Origin: CAMLJR01 sp964500675
Lineage (GTDB): Bacteria > Pseudomonadota > Gammaproteobacteria > Pseudomonadales > CAMLJR01
Assembly: GCA_964500675.1 (NCBI GenBank)
Contig: CAZCNY010000005.1
Span: forward strand, 186,001 to 250,000
Length of the DNA stretch: 64,000 nt
Direction of reading: 5' to 3'
Shown: one piece after another, positions 27,284-35,753 of the stretch
How the letters are laid out: each line of letters starts with the position of its first letter
Position numbering within the stretch: the stretch's first letter is position 1
Notes under the pieces: model-generated
What the model was told of the DNA's origin: nothing
Database searches by the model: none
What the model saw: the letters and a program-made list of their open reading frames with translations, nothing else
Position numbers and translations under genes: made by a program

Positions 27284-28399
27284 ATGAAAGTGTTGCACAT
27301 TATTTCCGGCGATTTATGGGCTGGCGCTGAGGTACAAGCCTTCACGCAGCTGGTTGCTTTGCAGAAACTGGGTATCGAAGTTGCTGTCGCCATCATGAAT
27401 GAGGGCGAATTGGCCAGACGCTTGCGCGAGCGCGGAATACCAACCACGGTATTTCCTGAAAACACAATGAGCGCGCTAGCTATCTTGAACGGGCTCCGAG
27501 CGCTCATACGCCAACATCACCCCGACATAGTGCACACCCATCGTCTGAAGGAAAATATTCTTGGAGCAATTGCGGCTCGGCTCGCTGGTGGCGTCCCCTC
27601 CATTCGAACAGTACACGGCTCGCCAGAACATGTGCCGCGCGGCCTACGTCAGGCGCATAAACAGCTCATCGATGCCCTAAATCGCTGGGTCGGCAAGCAT
27701 CTTCAGCAAAAAATTATCGCCGTCTCTACAGAACTCGGAGAAAAACTTACCGCTGAAATTCCACTGAGCAAGATTGCGGTAATTGAAAATGGTGTAGACG
27801 TCGACGCTGCGCGCGCGCAGGTACGCCCCATCGAATTCCGCGTCGCTGCGCTCAATACAGTGCACATAGGTATTATAGGACGCCTGGTTCCAGTCAAACG
27901 CGTGGATCTGTTTCTACAAACCGCTGCACTTCTGCGCGCACAAATGTCGGATCGTCAATGGCAATTCCATATTTTCGGCGATGGCCCGCTGCGCTCCACG
28001 CTCGAGGCGCATGCAAGCGCATTGCAAATCGATGACATTACCTCATTCCACGGACATCGCAATGACATTATTGCCTGCATAGCGGGGCTAGATGTATTGA
28101 TCATGTGCTCAGATCATGAAGGGCTGCCCATGACCGCTCTAGAGTCTCTCGCAGTTGGCACACCAATACTTGCACACGCGGTAGGAGGACTAAACGACAT
28201 ACTCGCCAACAACGCGGGGGGCATACTAGTTCAGGAAAATACTCCCCAGAGCTATGCGGAGAACTTATTTCAGCTGCTGCAGGAGGATAGGGCCGATCTG
28301 CGCAAAAAGGGTTTAGCGCGCCTAAACTCTCTTTACACTTCGACACAAAACGTAGAAAAAGTCCTAGCTCTATACAACCAATTAGTTAAATTAAAATAA
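27284..28399 (+). CDS. Family 4 glycosyltransferase
   Basis: A GT-B fold enzyme of 371 aa. The N-terminal half begins VLHIISGDLWAGAEVQAFTQ and includes VHTHRLKENILGAIAARL. The C-terminal donor-binding domain has IGIIGRLVPVKRVDLFLQTA and the E-x7-E region in SDHEGLPMTALESLAVGTPI, typical of GT4. It retains a sugar from a nucleotide donor in exopolysaccharide assembly; the specificity is unknown. It is the first gene of the AT-richer block and points opposite to its neighbours. Its 3' end meets a terminator serving the opposite strand. Confidence 0.88.
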   Translation: MKVLHIISGDLWAGAEVQAFTQLVALQKLGIEVAVAIMNEGELARRLRERGIPTTVFPENTMSALAILNGLRALIRQHHPDIVHTHRLKENILGAIAARLAGGVPSIRTVHGSPEHVPRGLRQAHKQLIDALNRWVGKHLQQKIIAVSTELGEKLTAEIPLSKIAVIENGVDVDAARAQVRPIEFRVAALNTVHIGIIGRLVPVKRVDLFLQTAALLRAQMSDRQWQFHIFGDGPLRSTLEAHASALQIDDITSFHGHRNDIIACIAGLDVLIMCSDHEGLPMTALESLAVGTPILAHAVGGLNDILANNAGGILVQENTPQSYAENLFQLLQEDRADLRKKGLARLNSLYTSTQNVEKVLALYNQLVKLK

Positions 28400-28421
28400 A
28401 AACGGCTCCGCAAAAGAGCCG
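28391..28421 (-). terminator. Rho-independent terminator of the PEP-CTERM gene
   Basis: On the minus strand the stem CGGCTC/GAGCCG (28403-28408 with 28416-28421) is followed by TTTTTATTTTAA. It lies 20 bp after the stop of the minus-strand PEP-CTERM gene at 28441. Confidence 0.8.
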
Positions 28422-28440
28422 CGTATCGAGCAAGATTGAA

Positions 28441-29160
28441 TTAAGATATTTTAAATTTCCAGCGTGCTGTACCGATCAATCCGCAGAGGCTTGATGCGAA
28501 CAACCATGCAGAACCTGGCGCTGGAACAGTAGCGATATCGAAGGTCAGGTGATCAAAAGACACAGCGGCCGTTCCGGCGGAGCCTCCAAGCATAAACGTC
28601 CGAATGCCATCAAGCTGAATGTCAGCCAAGAATGGTATACCGAGATTATTAACGGGCCAAATTTGCCCACCACCAATTTGATCTCCTGATCCATCCCAAG
28701 CATACCAGATTACACCTAAACCAGGTGGGTAGCCCCAATTCAAAGCTTGTAATGACACGTGCGACACACTTTGATTAAATGACATAACAAATCCTTGGCA
28801 CCCCCAATTATTAGTGTCTAGGGAACCACTGCACCCACCTCCCGCAAACCCTCCTCCACCAATAGGGCCAAAGACATGGTCTCCAGTTGGTGCTGGATAT
28901 TGAACCCCACTATCATTTGTCGGTACCGTGGATGTAACTATCTGCAAAGTTTGATTATCTCCCGACTGATATCCAAGCGTCACATAAGGAGAAACAGTCG
29001 AAAGGTTGGTCCCTAGTGAATAATCATCTGGCTCAATGATTACCGTTGTTACCGCGCCGGCTACTGCAGAGCTGAATACAAACAGAAGCGCCAATGTGAC
29101 TTTTCCTAAAATCCGTCTGTAGCTCATCATTTCCTTTTTACCTTCACTGGTTTTTTTCAT
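28441..29160 (-). CDS. PEP-CTERM sorting-domain protein (variant motif)
   Basis: A 239-residue exported protein. A signal peptide lies at MSYRRILGKVTLALLFVFSS (about residues 12-35; the true start may be that internal Met). The body is Gly/Ser/Thr-rich and acidic with two cysteines. The C-terminus has a PEP-CTERM-like tail: VPAPGSAWLF, a hydrophobic helix, then basic WKFK. The usual Pro-Glu-Pro is replaced by Pro-Ala-Pro. It is presumably processed by XrtA (45709-47163) and released or anchored with the exopolysaccharide. Its function is not apparent. Confidence 0.8.
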   Translation of the reverse strand: MKKTSEGKKEMMSYRRILGKVTLALLFVFSSAVAGAVTTVIIEPDDYSLGTNLSTVSPYVTLGYQSGDNQTLQIVTSTVPTNDSGVQYPAPTGDHVFGPIGGGGFAGGGCSGSLDTNNWGCQGFVMSFNQSVSHVSLQALNWGYPPGLGVIWYAWDGSGDQIGGGQIWPVNNLGIPFLADIQLDGIRTFMLGGSAGTAAVSFDHLTFDIATVPAPGSAWLFASSLCGLIGTARWKFKIS

Positions 29161-29237
29161 GCCTAACCCGCTCCAATTCGATTGTTGCGAGCAACCGTAA
29201 TCTTAATTGTGCGCAAGGCTTGCATTGGATCGCAATT

Positions 29238-29243
29238 ATTATA
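29238..29243 (-). promoter_or_regulatory. Possible sigma-70 -10 element upstream of the PEP-CTERM gene
   Basis: A perfect TATAAT on the minus strand, 78 bp before the start at 29160. The expected -35 region is weak. No GG-N10-GC sigma-54 pattern is seen in this gap. Confidence 0.35.
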
Positions 29244-29330
29244 GGCCGCAAATATGAAATCGAAAGTTGAGTCTTCCTTGCGCGGAAATAAATGCAGTTC
29301 CAAAAAAATCGCAGTGTTGTAGCCTACCAA

Positions 29331-29996
29331 TTAAGCAACTTGAAACTTGCGCCGGGAAATACCAGTCAAACCGATCAAACCAGAGCCGAATAGCCAGATA
29401 GCAGCAGGTATCGGGACCACTGACGGACGGACGAGAAATGAGCCAATGTGAGTAGCACTGGAGCCATTTTGTTGGGGATCGCCATAATGCGTATTAGCAT
29501 ATGGCGTGTCAGAAAGGTATGAGCCCACTAATAGCCCAACGTAATGACTAGATCCATCGATAGAGGCATCACTTAAAAGACCGAGCGATGCATTCGCGTT
29601 CGACGTTAATACGCCATTGTTGTATGCCAGCTCAAACGTATCGCCGATCAGATTTACAAGACTATTAATAGCGGAGTGATTCGCAGGATCCACACCGCCG
29701 CAAAAACTCGTGCCGGTAGGACACCCGCTATCAGCTATCAATCCTTGATCTAGTAAAAGAGCATCAAATTGTTGGCCTGACGCATATTGCCAGCCTGCCA
29801 ATTGACCACCGCCACCTAACTGCGATGATATATCGTCATAACTTCTGTTAATGGTTTGAGTTAGCTTTAGCCAGTCCAGCCCTGACACGGTATCAGAAAC
29901 ATAAGAACCCCCATCAATCAAAGCCGCACGAGCATTAATGGTCACTAAAAACAGCACTAACACAATAGACGAGGGAATCAATTTTGCGAGCTTCAT
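29331..29996 (-). CDS. PEP-CTERM sorting-domain protein
   Basis: A 221-residue exported protein with an N-terminal signal peptide (IPSSIVLVLFLVTINARA). The N-terminal body (DTVSGLDWLKLTQTINRSY, GWQYASGQQFDALLLDQG) is a type commonly attached to PEP-CTERM tails. The C-terminus is a classic anchor: VPIPAAIWLFGSGLIGLTG followed by SRRK. It should be a substrate of XrtA. A candidate sigma-54 promoter lies about 75 bp upstream, matching PrsR control. Confidence 0.9.
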   Translation of the reverse strand: MKLAKLIPSSIVLVLFLVTINARAALIDGGSYVSDTVSGLDWLKLTQTINRSYDDISSQLGGGGQLAGWQYASGQQFDALLLDQGLIADSGCPTGTSFCGGVDPANHSAINSLVNLIGDTFELAYNNGVLTSNANASLGLLSDASIDGSSHYVGLLVGSYLSDTPYANTHYGDPQQNGSSATHIGSFLVRPSVVPIPAAIWLFGSGLIGLTGISRRKFQVA

Positions 29997-30068
29997 GGTG
30001 GGCCTTTAAAAAGCGTTTATTAGATTCAGCGTTAACGTTGCTTTTCCATTCGTAATCCCTAATATGTC

Positions 30069-30084
30069 AGCAGGTTCCATGCCG
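30069..30084 (-). promoter_or_regulatory. Candidate sigma-54 promoter of the PEP-CTERM gene
   Basis: On the minus strand CGGCATG-GAAC-CTGCT places GG and GC exactly 10 bp apart, matching GGCA and G at -24 and TGC at -12. The predicted transcription start is near 30058, about 60 bp before the ATG at 29996. PrsR in this window is a sigma-54 activator, so the context fits. The rest of the 298-bp gap holds a 10-bp palindrome ACCTTAAGGT (30215-30224) and no gene. Confidence 0.5.
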
Positions 30085-30294
30085 GAGCTCACCAGTTTAT
30101 ACAAATCAGTTAGTTACAGATTCATTTTTCATAACCCAACATGCAAATCGTAAACCCTTTCGACACAATTATTCAGATCTCTCAGCAGAAAATTAAGCCA
30201 CACGCCCTCTCCCCACCTTAAGGTCGAGTAGGTAAGCATGTTTAGTAATCAGGCCAATGGTCAGCGAACCGTCGCGACTCATCTGTAAGCCCCC

Positions 30295-31509
30295 TCAGAG
30301 ACACCACAGAGATTCAAGCTTCGGAACAATGTTATCCCAATCATATCTATCGCGAATAACACTATAGCCGGAGAGTGCAACCTCAGCTCTTTTGGAAGAG
30401 TTTGACAACAAAACACTTATCGCTTCCACAAAATCATCGTCAGATTCAGCCAATAGAAAATCCTCATCAGGAGTAGCACCCACACCACTGTTGGCCAAAG
30501 CATTTGCCACTACTGCACGTTTAGCAATCATTACTTCTAGCAGCTTATTTTGCTGCCCCGCTCCTGAGACCATTGGGAAAGCAAAAACATCTACCTCCGC
30601 AACAAACGGCCAAATACTTTCCACTGTGCCGGTAACGCTTATTGCCTCGTCGCTTGCCAACTCTTGAATTTCACTAACGGGATCGCGACCAATAATGAAC
30701 AATTTGGCACCAGGAAACCGCCATCTGAGACGATCAAAGATTCTCTTCAACCGGAGCGCAGCCAAGATATTTGGTTGATAGCCCATGTTTCCTAAAAACC
30801 CAACGGTAAACGTGCGCGCACTCGGGATTGATACATCCCCCGATAAATCCAAGGCACAATCTTTCAAATATACTCCGTTGGGAATCAAGTGTACTTTAGA
30901 GTTTAGTACTGGATCATTTTTGTATTGCGAAACATCTGCTGGGGAGACAAAGCTCATCGATTTTGATTTTTGTATAATTAATTTTTCCCAGCGACACATC
31001 AAATACCGATCAATAGGATAAAAAATAGACTTTTTGTGCTCCCGAATAAAGTAGCTATACATTGAATCAATGGCGTCGACCGATATTTTTTTAGGATCGA
31101 TGTAACGAAATCCAAGCTCCAGGTAAATACTCGACACCCAGACAACGCGATCAAAATTTCGGGAAAGAACAGTACGTAAAAATCGATCAATCTCTTGGTT
31201 GTCGTAATAATACAACTGGTAAGGCAAACCAACGGGAAAGCACTTGATAAGCCTAGTAACAACACGCCGAAACAAAGAAACCGAAACAGGCCGACGCTGA
31301 TGCACGCTAATGGACTTGAGCATATTAGAAAAATAATCATCACATTTGAACACTATCCCCGGCCGCAAAATCAGCGCAACATGAATTTCATATTTTTCAT
31401 GTAATTTTTCGATTATGGGGGTATATCTAATCGAGATGCCGTTTTCTCGAGCCGGATAAGGAACCTCGGGAAATACCAGCAAAAGAGATTCACGAAAGCG
31501 CGACGACAT
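30295..31509 (-). CDS. Family 4 glycosyltransferase
   Basis: A GT-B protein of about 404 aa. Motifs: FPEVPYPARENGISIRYTPI at the N-terminus and GFLGNMGYQPNILAALRLKR, then KLFIIGRDP and FPMVSGAGQQNKLLEVMIAK in the donor domain, the last being the GT4 acidic region. Most likely adds one sugar of the repeating unit. The start at 31509 is preferred because GAGGGGG lies a few bases upstream; the frame is open 13 codons further. The gene is AT-rich compared with the flanks. It follows the small ORF described next with a 20-bp overlap. Confidence 0.85.
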   Translation of the reverse strand: MSSRFRESLLLVFPEVPYPARENGISIRYTPIIEKLHEKYEIHVALILRPGIVFKCDDYFSNMLKSISVHQRRPVSVSLFRRVVTRLIKCFPVGLPYQLYYYDNQEIDRFLRTVLSRNFDRVVWVSSIYLELGFRYIDPKKISVDAIDSMYSYFIREHKKSIFYPIDRYLMCRWEKLIIQKSKSMSFVSPADVSQYKNDPVLNSKVHLIPNGVYLKDCALDLSGDVSIPSARTFTVGFLGNMGYQPNILAALRLKRIFDRLRWRFPGAKLFIIGRDPVSEIQELASDEAISVTGTVESIWPFVAEVDVFAFPMVSGAGQQNKLLEVMIAKRAVVANALANSGVGATPDEDFLLAESDDDFVEAISVLLSNSSKRAEVALSGYSVIRDRYDWDNIVPKLESLWCL

Positions 31510-31705
31510 CCCACCCCCTCGAGTTAACTTGAGCGATAAGTTCAGCAATACTCAGGACTGCAACTTGCAGAAAAATGTTGTCCACTAGCAATACAACCTC
31601 AAGCAGTTGGCAGAGCTGCGGCTGTGCTGAATCAACAGACAATCCGAGAATCATCGGGACATTCTCAGCGGAAACAAAACCGCTTACGTTATTTTGATTA
31701 TTCAT
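31490..31705 (-). CDS. Small ORF of 71 codons, function unknown
   Basis: An ATG-started frame of 71 aa between the pyruvyltransferase and the GT4 gene; it overlaps the latter's start by 20 bp, as coupled genes do. The middle (QLLEVVLLVDNIFLQVAVLSIAELIAQV) is strongly hydrophobic. I recognise no family and see no strong ribosome site. It could be a real small membrane-associated protein or the eroded remnant of a larger gene. Reported because the region is otherwise a gene-free 258-bp gap. Confidence 0.35.
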   Translation of the reverse strand: MNNQNNVSGFVSAENVPMILGLSVDSAQPQLCQLLEVVLLVDNIFLQVAVLSIAELIAQVNSRGWDVVALS

Positions 31706-31767
31706 TAATAAACTGAAAAGGTATGATGGATGCAAAATGATTGCGCCACATTAGTGAAGCAAGCGGA

Positions 31768-32847
31768 TTACCATTTTTCAACAAAACGATCTAAATAGGA
31801 AAAATGCAAAAGCGCTGACTCACCAATCGCATGCGCTAATTGAAAACAATCGGTTGCTTGACTTATATCCGCCTCAATAAGTTCAGGATCAAAATCGTGA
31901 ATCGAAGAATAAAAAGATTGAATCCCTCGAAATGATAAATCTTCGAGCTGATTCGACGTCTTCTCAGAATAGATAATTGGCATACATTTGATACCGTACC
32001 TCAATGCCAATACGATTGAATGAAAACGAGTCCCAATAATGTATCCACAAGACCCGAAGTCAGAAACAAATTGTGACAAAGGCATAATTGTAGTATATCT
32101 ACAAATCGATACACGGATCCTTTCATCAGGGGATAACTTTGCCATCACAAACTCTGCCACTGATGAATCATTCTCTTGCCCGCCATCGAACGCATACAAC
32201 CTAACCTCACGCACTTTCTGCTTACTGAGAAAACTGCCGATTATCGCTGTAAGCCCTCGCACGTAGGCGTCCACCTCCGCATCTCCACCTCGCTTTATGA
32301 CCGAAACCCCCAAGCGATAGGGGTATCTTGCCGCAACATCCGGGAGAGAATATGAAAAAATTAAATCCGGCGCACAAATAGATTTTTTCTCCAACCCCCA
32401 ATCCCGTAAGAGCTTTAGAGAAAACGCATCCCGAACGGAAATACCATCAGCCAGTGCCATACAGTATTTGAAAATCCGCTTCCCCCTCGCCGATCGAATA
32501 GGACCAATGTTACATCCCATTATAAAAACTTTTGCGCGGAACAATTTCGCCCAGGTAACAAGGATATTACGTTGATAGTCGTATCGATAGAACAATGGAT
32601 TGTCCTGGAAAATAGAGCCGCCGAGCATAACGAACGCATCCATCACGTGCATTCGTTTTACCGCCGATTTGAGATTTATTCTGCGCAGGTTTGGCAGACT
32701 TTCGAGCTCCGAATTCAGGTTAAAATCGCTGTCGCACAACAACCATACCAGACACTCGCTGTAGCGTTTACAGAAATATAGGATAAATAGATCATCACCT
32801 ACATTATGGTCTACATATGCAGACAGCAGAAAATTTTTGCTACTCAC
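31768..32847 (-). CDS. Polysaccharide pyruvyl transferase family protein
   Basis: A 359-residue protein with the family layout: NVGDDLFILYF near the N-terminus (NxGD), then VMLGGSIFQDNPLFY, FIMGCNIGPIRSARGKRIF, SVRDAFSLKLL, and a C-terminal GTRFHSIVLALRYG with the conserved His. These enzymes transfer pyruvate from phosphoenolpyruvate to a glycan. The start is GTG at 32847, overlapping the upstream flippase gene by 8 bp. A role in decorating the exopolysaccharide is inferred from context. Confidence 0.85.
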   Translation of the reverse strand: MSSKNFLLSAYVDHNVGDDLFILYFCKRYSECLVWLLCDSDFNLNSELESLPNLRRINLKSAVKRMHVMDAFVMLGGSIFQDNPLFYRYDYQRNILVTWAKLFRAKVFIMGCNIGPIRSARGKRIFKYCMALADGISVRDAFSLKLLRDWGLEKKSICAPDLIFSYSLPDVAARYPYRLGVSVIKRGGDAEVDAYVRGLTAIIGSFLSKQKVREVRLYAFDGGQENDSSVAEFVMAKLSPDERIRVSICRYTTIMPLSQFVSDFGSCGYIIGTRFHSIVLALRYGIKCMPIIYSEKTSNQLEDLSFRGIQSFYSSIHDFDPELIEADISQATDCFQLAHAIGESALLHFSYLDRFVEKW

Positions 32848-34336
32848 CGGCGTCGGCTCCAGTAGAGCTTATTGCTGTCCAAAATTTATATCGGAAATCA
32901 GAAACTGTCGCTTTCATGCGTTGCCTGACCTCAAGTGGGAGTATTGGGAGCCAAAAAATCGTTATGGGCAATGCTCCTAGAGCAATAAGGCTCAGCGCGA
33001 TGGATAGATAGGACATAGTGAGAGTGGGAATAGCCACATAAACCAAGGCCCAAAACATAACGAATAATCCAACGCGAAACCATGGCAAATTCATAGAGTA
33101 TATCGATCTCGACCAGTAAACTGTTGCGACTAGCTGTACTAATCCAGCAGAAACTTTCGCCCACGCGGCCCCAACTGCGCCATAGCGAGGGATAAGCAAA
33201 TAAAAAGCAAGTGTTAAAGCGAAAGCCGAAAGCCAACTTCCCTTCGCGATGTAAGCAGTTCTTCCAGTAAATAGAAAAGAGAAATTGCTGAAGCCAACCG
33301 CGCACGTTAGAAGCGATGCCAAGATGAGAGGTGCAACCACTTTGCCGGCGGACCAATAGGAAGCCTCCGCCATTAACCGCAGAACATCGCCAGATAACAG
33401 CGCCACCCCCAATCCAATCCATACCAGGTAAACACTGATCGCATAAAATACATATTGAAACTCCTCTATCGCTCCTTTATTTCTAGCAATTTCAAAACGG
33501 TATGCCTGCCATATATTAATAAATGGCAGCCAACCTAAAACATTAAGGATATCTGCAAATCGATATCCCAAGGCATAAAGGCCAACCTCTTTGGAGCCTC
33601 GAAACAGCTGTATAGCGTACCTATCACTGATTGACATAAAAAGACCGCCCAGCCCGCCAAAAGCGAGAGGTATGATGTACTTTAACATGCGAAAACTGAT
33701 CTCCGACGAAAAGCACCACCCGCTGTACTTTCGGCAAGCTATAAAAGACCCGACCGCGGATACTGTGGTCGAAATTACAGAGCTGTAAACAACACCCTTA
33801 ACCCCCAATTGCTCGATTACAACAAAATGAATATTCAAACTAAGTTGCAATACCAGTTTCGCCAGGCTTAGGACGACGAATATCCACGGTCTGTTCTTGA
33901 TGCGCAGCAGAGTAAATATCTGCTCCTCCATCGGCTGAAGGACAACAACCGAGGCAAAAATTTGCAACAAAGGTAAATAACGCGCATTGCCGAGAATTTG
34001 CCGGCTAAATAACGGACCAAGTTCGCTGAGGGTTAGTAACAAGAAGATCGCGAAAATTGCACAAGTAGTTATCAACGTCGTAATCGAAGCCGTACAGATA
34101 ACTAATTTTTGCTGTGTCTCTGATCCAGCTTCATGGTAGTGGCGTATCGTTGCCGTACCCATATGGGTCCCCGCAATAACGGCGAGAACTGCGGTAATTA
34201 CAGTAAGCATCTCCACGGTCCCATAATCAGACGCGGTAAGATGTCGAGTGTAGATCGGCAACATTAGAAAACTGACCAACTGGCGCAATAGGGTACCGGC
34301 GGTATAAATCGCACTACCTTTTAATAGCTTGCTCAA
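32840..34336 (-). CDS. Wzx-type polysaccharide flippase (MATE/PST family)
   Basis: A 498-residue polytopic membrane protein with about 12-14 hydrophobic segments. The N-terminus (LLKGSAIYTAGTLLRQLVSFLMLPIYTRHLT) is the standard start of polysaccharide transport flippases; GTVEMLTVI follows. It is expected to flip lipid-linked repeat units across the inner membrane for periplasmic polymerisation. The start is TTG at 34336 with GAGGAAAGG just upstream. It is first in a run of at least three minus-strand genes. Confidence 0.88.
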   Translation of the reverse strand: MSKLLKGSAIYTAGTLLRQLVSFLMLPIYTRHLTASDYGTVEMLTVITAVLAVIAGTHMGTATIRHYHEAGSETQQKLVICTASITTLITTCAIFAIFLLLTLSELGPLFSRQILGNARYLPLLQIFASVVVLQPMEEQIFTLLRIKNRPWIFVVLSLAKLVLQLSLNIHFVVIEQLGVKGVVYSSVISTTVSAVGSFIACRKYSGWCFSSEISFRMLKYIIPLAFGGLGGLFMSISDRYAIQLFRGSKEVGLYALGYRFADILNVLGWLPFINIWQAYRFEIARNKGAIEEFQYVFYAISVYLVWIGLGVALLSGDVLRLMAEASYWSAGKVVAPLILASLLTCAVGFSNFSFLFTGRTAYIAKGSWLSAFALTLAFYLLIPRYGAVGAAWAKVSAGLVQLVATVYWSRSIYSMNLPWFRVGLFVMFWALVYVAIPTLTMSYLSIALSLIALGALPITIFWLPILPLEVRQRMKATVSDFRYKFWTAISSTGADAGE

Positions 34337-34789
34337 CGTCCTTTCCTCAAAGGCAAAAAATTGGTCAGACTAATTTCTTCGTACTATCAATCAACTGGAA
34401 GTATTTATAAGTGATTATACTCATGCACAAGCTCTGGAAGCCCAGGTCTTTCAACCTTAAATTGACTGCCGAATCAAAAACAACGATAGACAAAAGGCCT
34501 TAAATGCCGAGCAAATCGACCTAGTGGGTGTCATCTTAATTTCTCGGAATGGAATATGCGAAATGAAGCACAATATCAGTCAGCAGAAACGGGAGTAATA
34601 CTCATACTGGTGACAGGAAACTAGCCTTCATGAGCTCTAGTATTTAAGCTAATGGTATCCGATCGGAGCGGTGACCGCCATCCAGCATGTACGCTTGGAG
34701 CAAGAGATGTGTAAGTATCACCTGCGAGCCTCACTGCTCATAGGCAAGCTTGATTCAACCATTCGATCAATATGTTAAGAGTTTTTATT
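34337..34789. other. 453-bp intergenic region with adjacent palindromes
   Basis: No gene recognised. Palindrome CCGATCGG (34659-34666) lies next to GCGGTGACCGC (34668-34678), and ATGG/CCAT flank the pair (34652-34681). This could be a regulator-binding site for the secreted-protein gene about 110 bp downstream. A GG-N10-GC pattern near 34546-34559 is weak. The upstream part is AT-rich and probably holds the flippase promoter. Confidence 0.5.
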
Positions 34790-35638
34790 ATGATACGTAA
34801 GCTTCTATTTCCTGTCTTTTTAATCACCAGCCTCAATGCTTCGGCGGGCCTCATCTTTAGTGATGATTTTTCCTCCGGTAATCTGAGCAAAACCGGAAAT
34901 GGATTTGCGTGGAAGGACTCAGTCAGGACGTCTGTGGTATCAGGGCAGTTGGACTTTCCGTGGGTCGCCAATACACATGATACAGAACAAGCATTTACAC
35001 TTGGAACCACTCAATACCCCGATATATGGATTAAGTATGACTTAACCGTGGGCTCTAGCTATTGTCAGGGTGCGGGAAACAATAAAGGCTTCATTATGTT
35101 ATGGAGCAACACCGGAGAAAGTGTAAGTTCGGGTGATGGCTACTCGGCGCCGAATGAAATGCTCATCTCCATTGAGCTTAACCAAAATGCCACGCCCAAT
35201 TGCGGTAGTGCAATGGCACTCCGAACACAGAGCCTGGATGCGGCTGGAAACCCCATAATTGACTACAATGCAAGCAACCCAAGCCTTTTTCCTAACGCCA
35301 TTGCCCCATCAGACATAGGCGGCAAACCATTTACGATAATCATGCATTTTAAGGCAGGCACTTTTTCTGGTGGATCGAGTTATTATTCCGGAGGTGATGG
35401 CGTATGCCAGGTATGGAAAAATGGCACTCCAATAATGAACAATACTACCTGTAATTATTATAAGCCTGGATGGGCCGGAGTTAACCGCGGCTATGTCTTT
35501 GGCTGGCGCAATGGCATGAACACCGTAAACGATGATATAAAAATCAGTAGTTTCCAAATTTCAACCACGGACGTATGGGGGGTTTCCAACGCACCTAACC
35601 CGCCTACGATCGTCAGCGTCCAAAAAACAACGCCATAG
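34790..35638 (+). CDS. Secreted protein, polysaccharide-lyase/lectin-like
   Basis: A Sec signal peptide (MIRKLLFPVFLITSLNASAG) is followed by FSDDFSSGNLSKTGNGFAW and a beta-rich Gly/Ser/Asn/aromatic body resembling concanavalin-A-like lyase/lectin domains (for example DIWIKYDLTVG, and VFGWRNGMN near the end). I see no PEP-CTERM tail. It may bind or cut the exopolysaccharide made by this locus, a guess from fold resemblance and position. The ATG at 34790 has AAGAG eight bases upstream, better than the ATG at 34772. It is transcribed opposite to its neighbours. Confidence 0.6.
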   Translation: MIRKLLFPVFLITSLNASAGLIFSDDFSSGNLSKTGNGFAWKDSVRTSVVSGQLDFPWVANTHDTEQAFTLGTTQYPDIWIKYDLTVGSSYCQGAGNNKGFIMLWSNTGESVSSGDGYSAPNEMLISIELNQNATPNCGSAMALRTQSLDAAGNPIIDYNASNPSLFPNAIAPSDIGGKPFTIIMHFKAGTFSGGSSYYSGGDGVCQVWKNGTPIMNNTTCNYYKPGWAGVNRGYVFGWRNGMNTVNDDIKISSFQISTTDVWGVSNAPNPPTIVSVQKTTP

Positions 35639-35753
35639 TTTCTGCACACTGGCAAACTTGATTAGAACTCACAGATCCAACCGACAATTATTAAAAAATA
35701 CGCGCAAAACAATAATTGTCGGAGAATTTCAAATACCGCAAAGCGTCAGTTAC

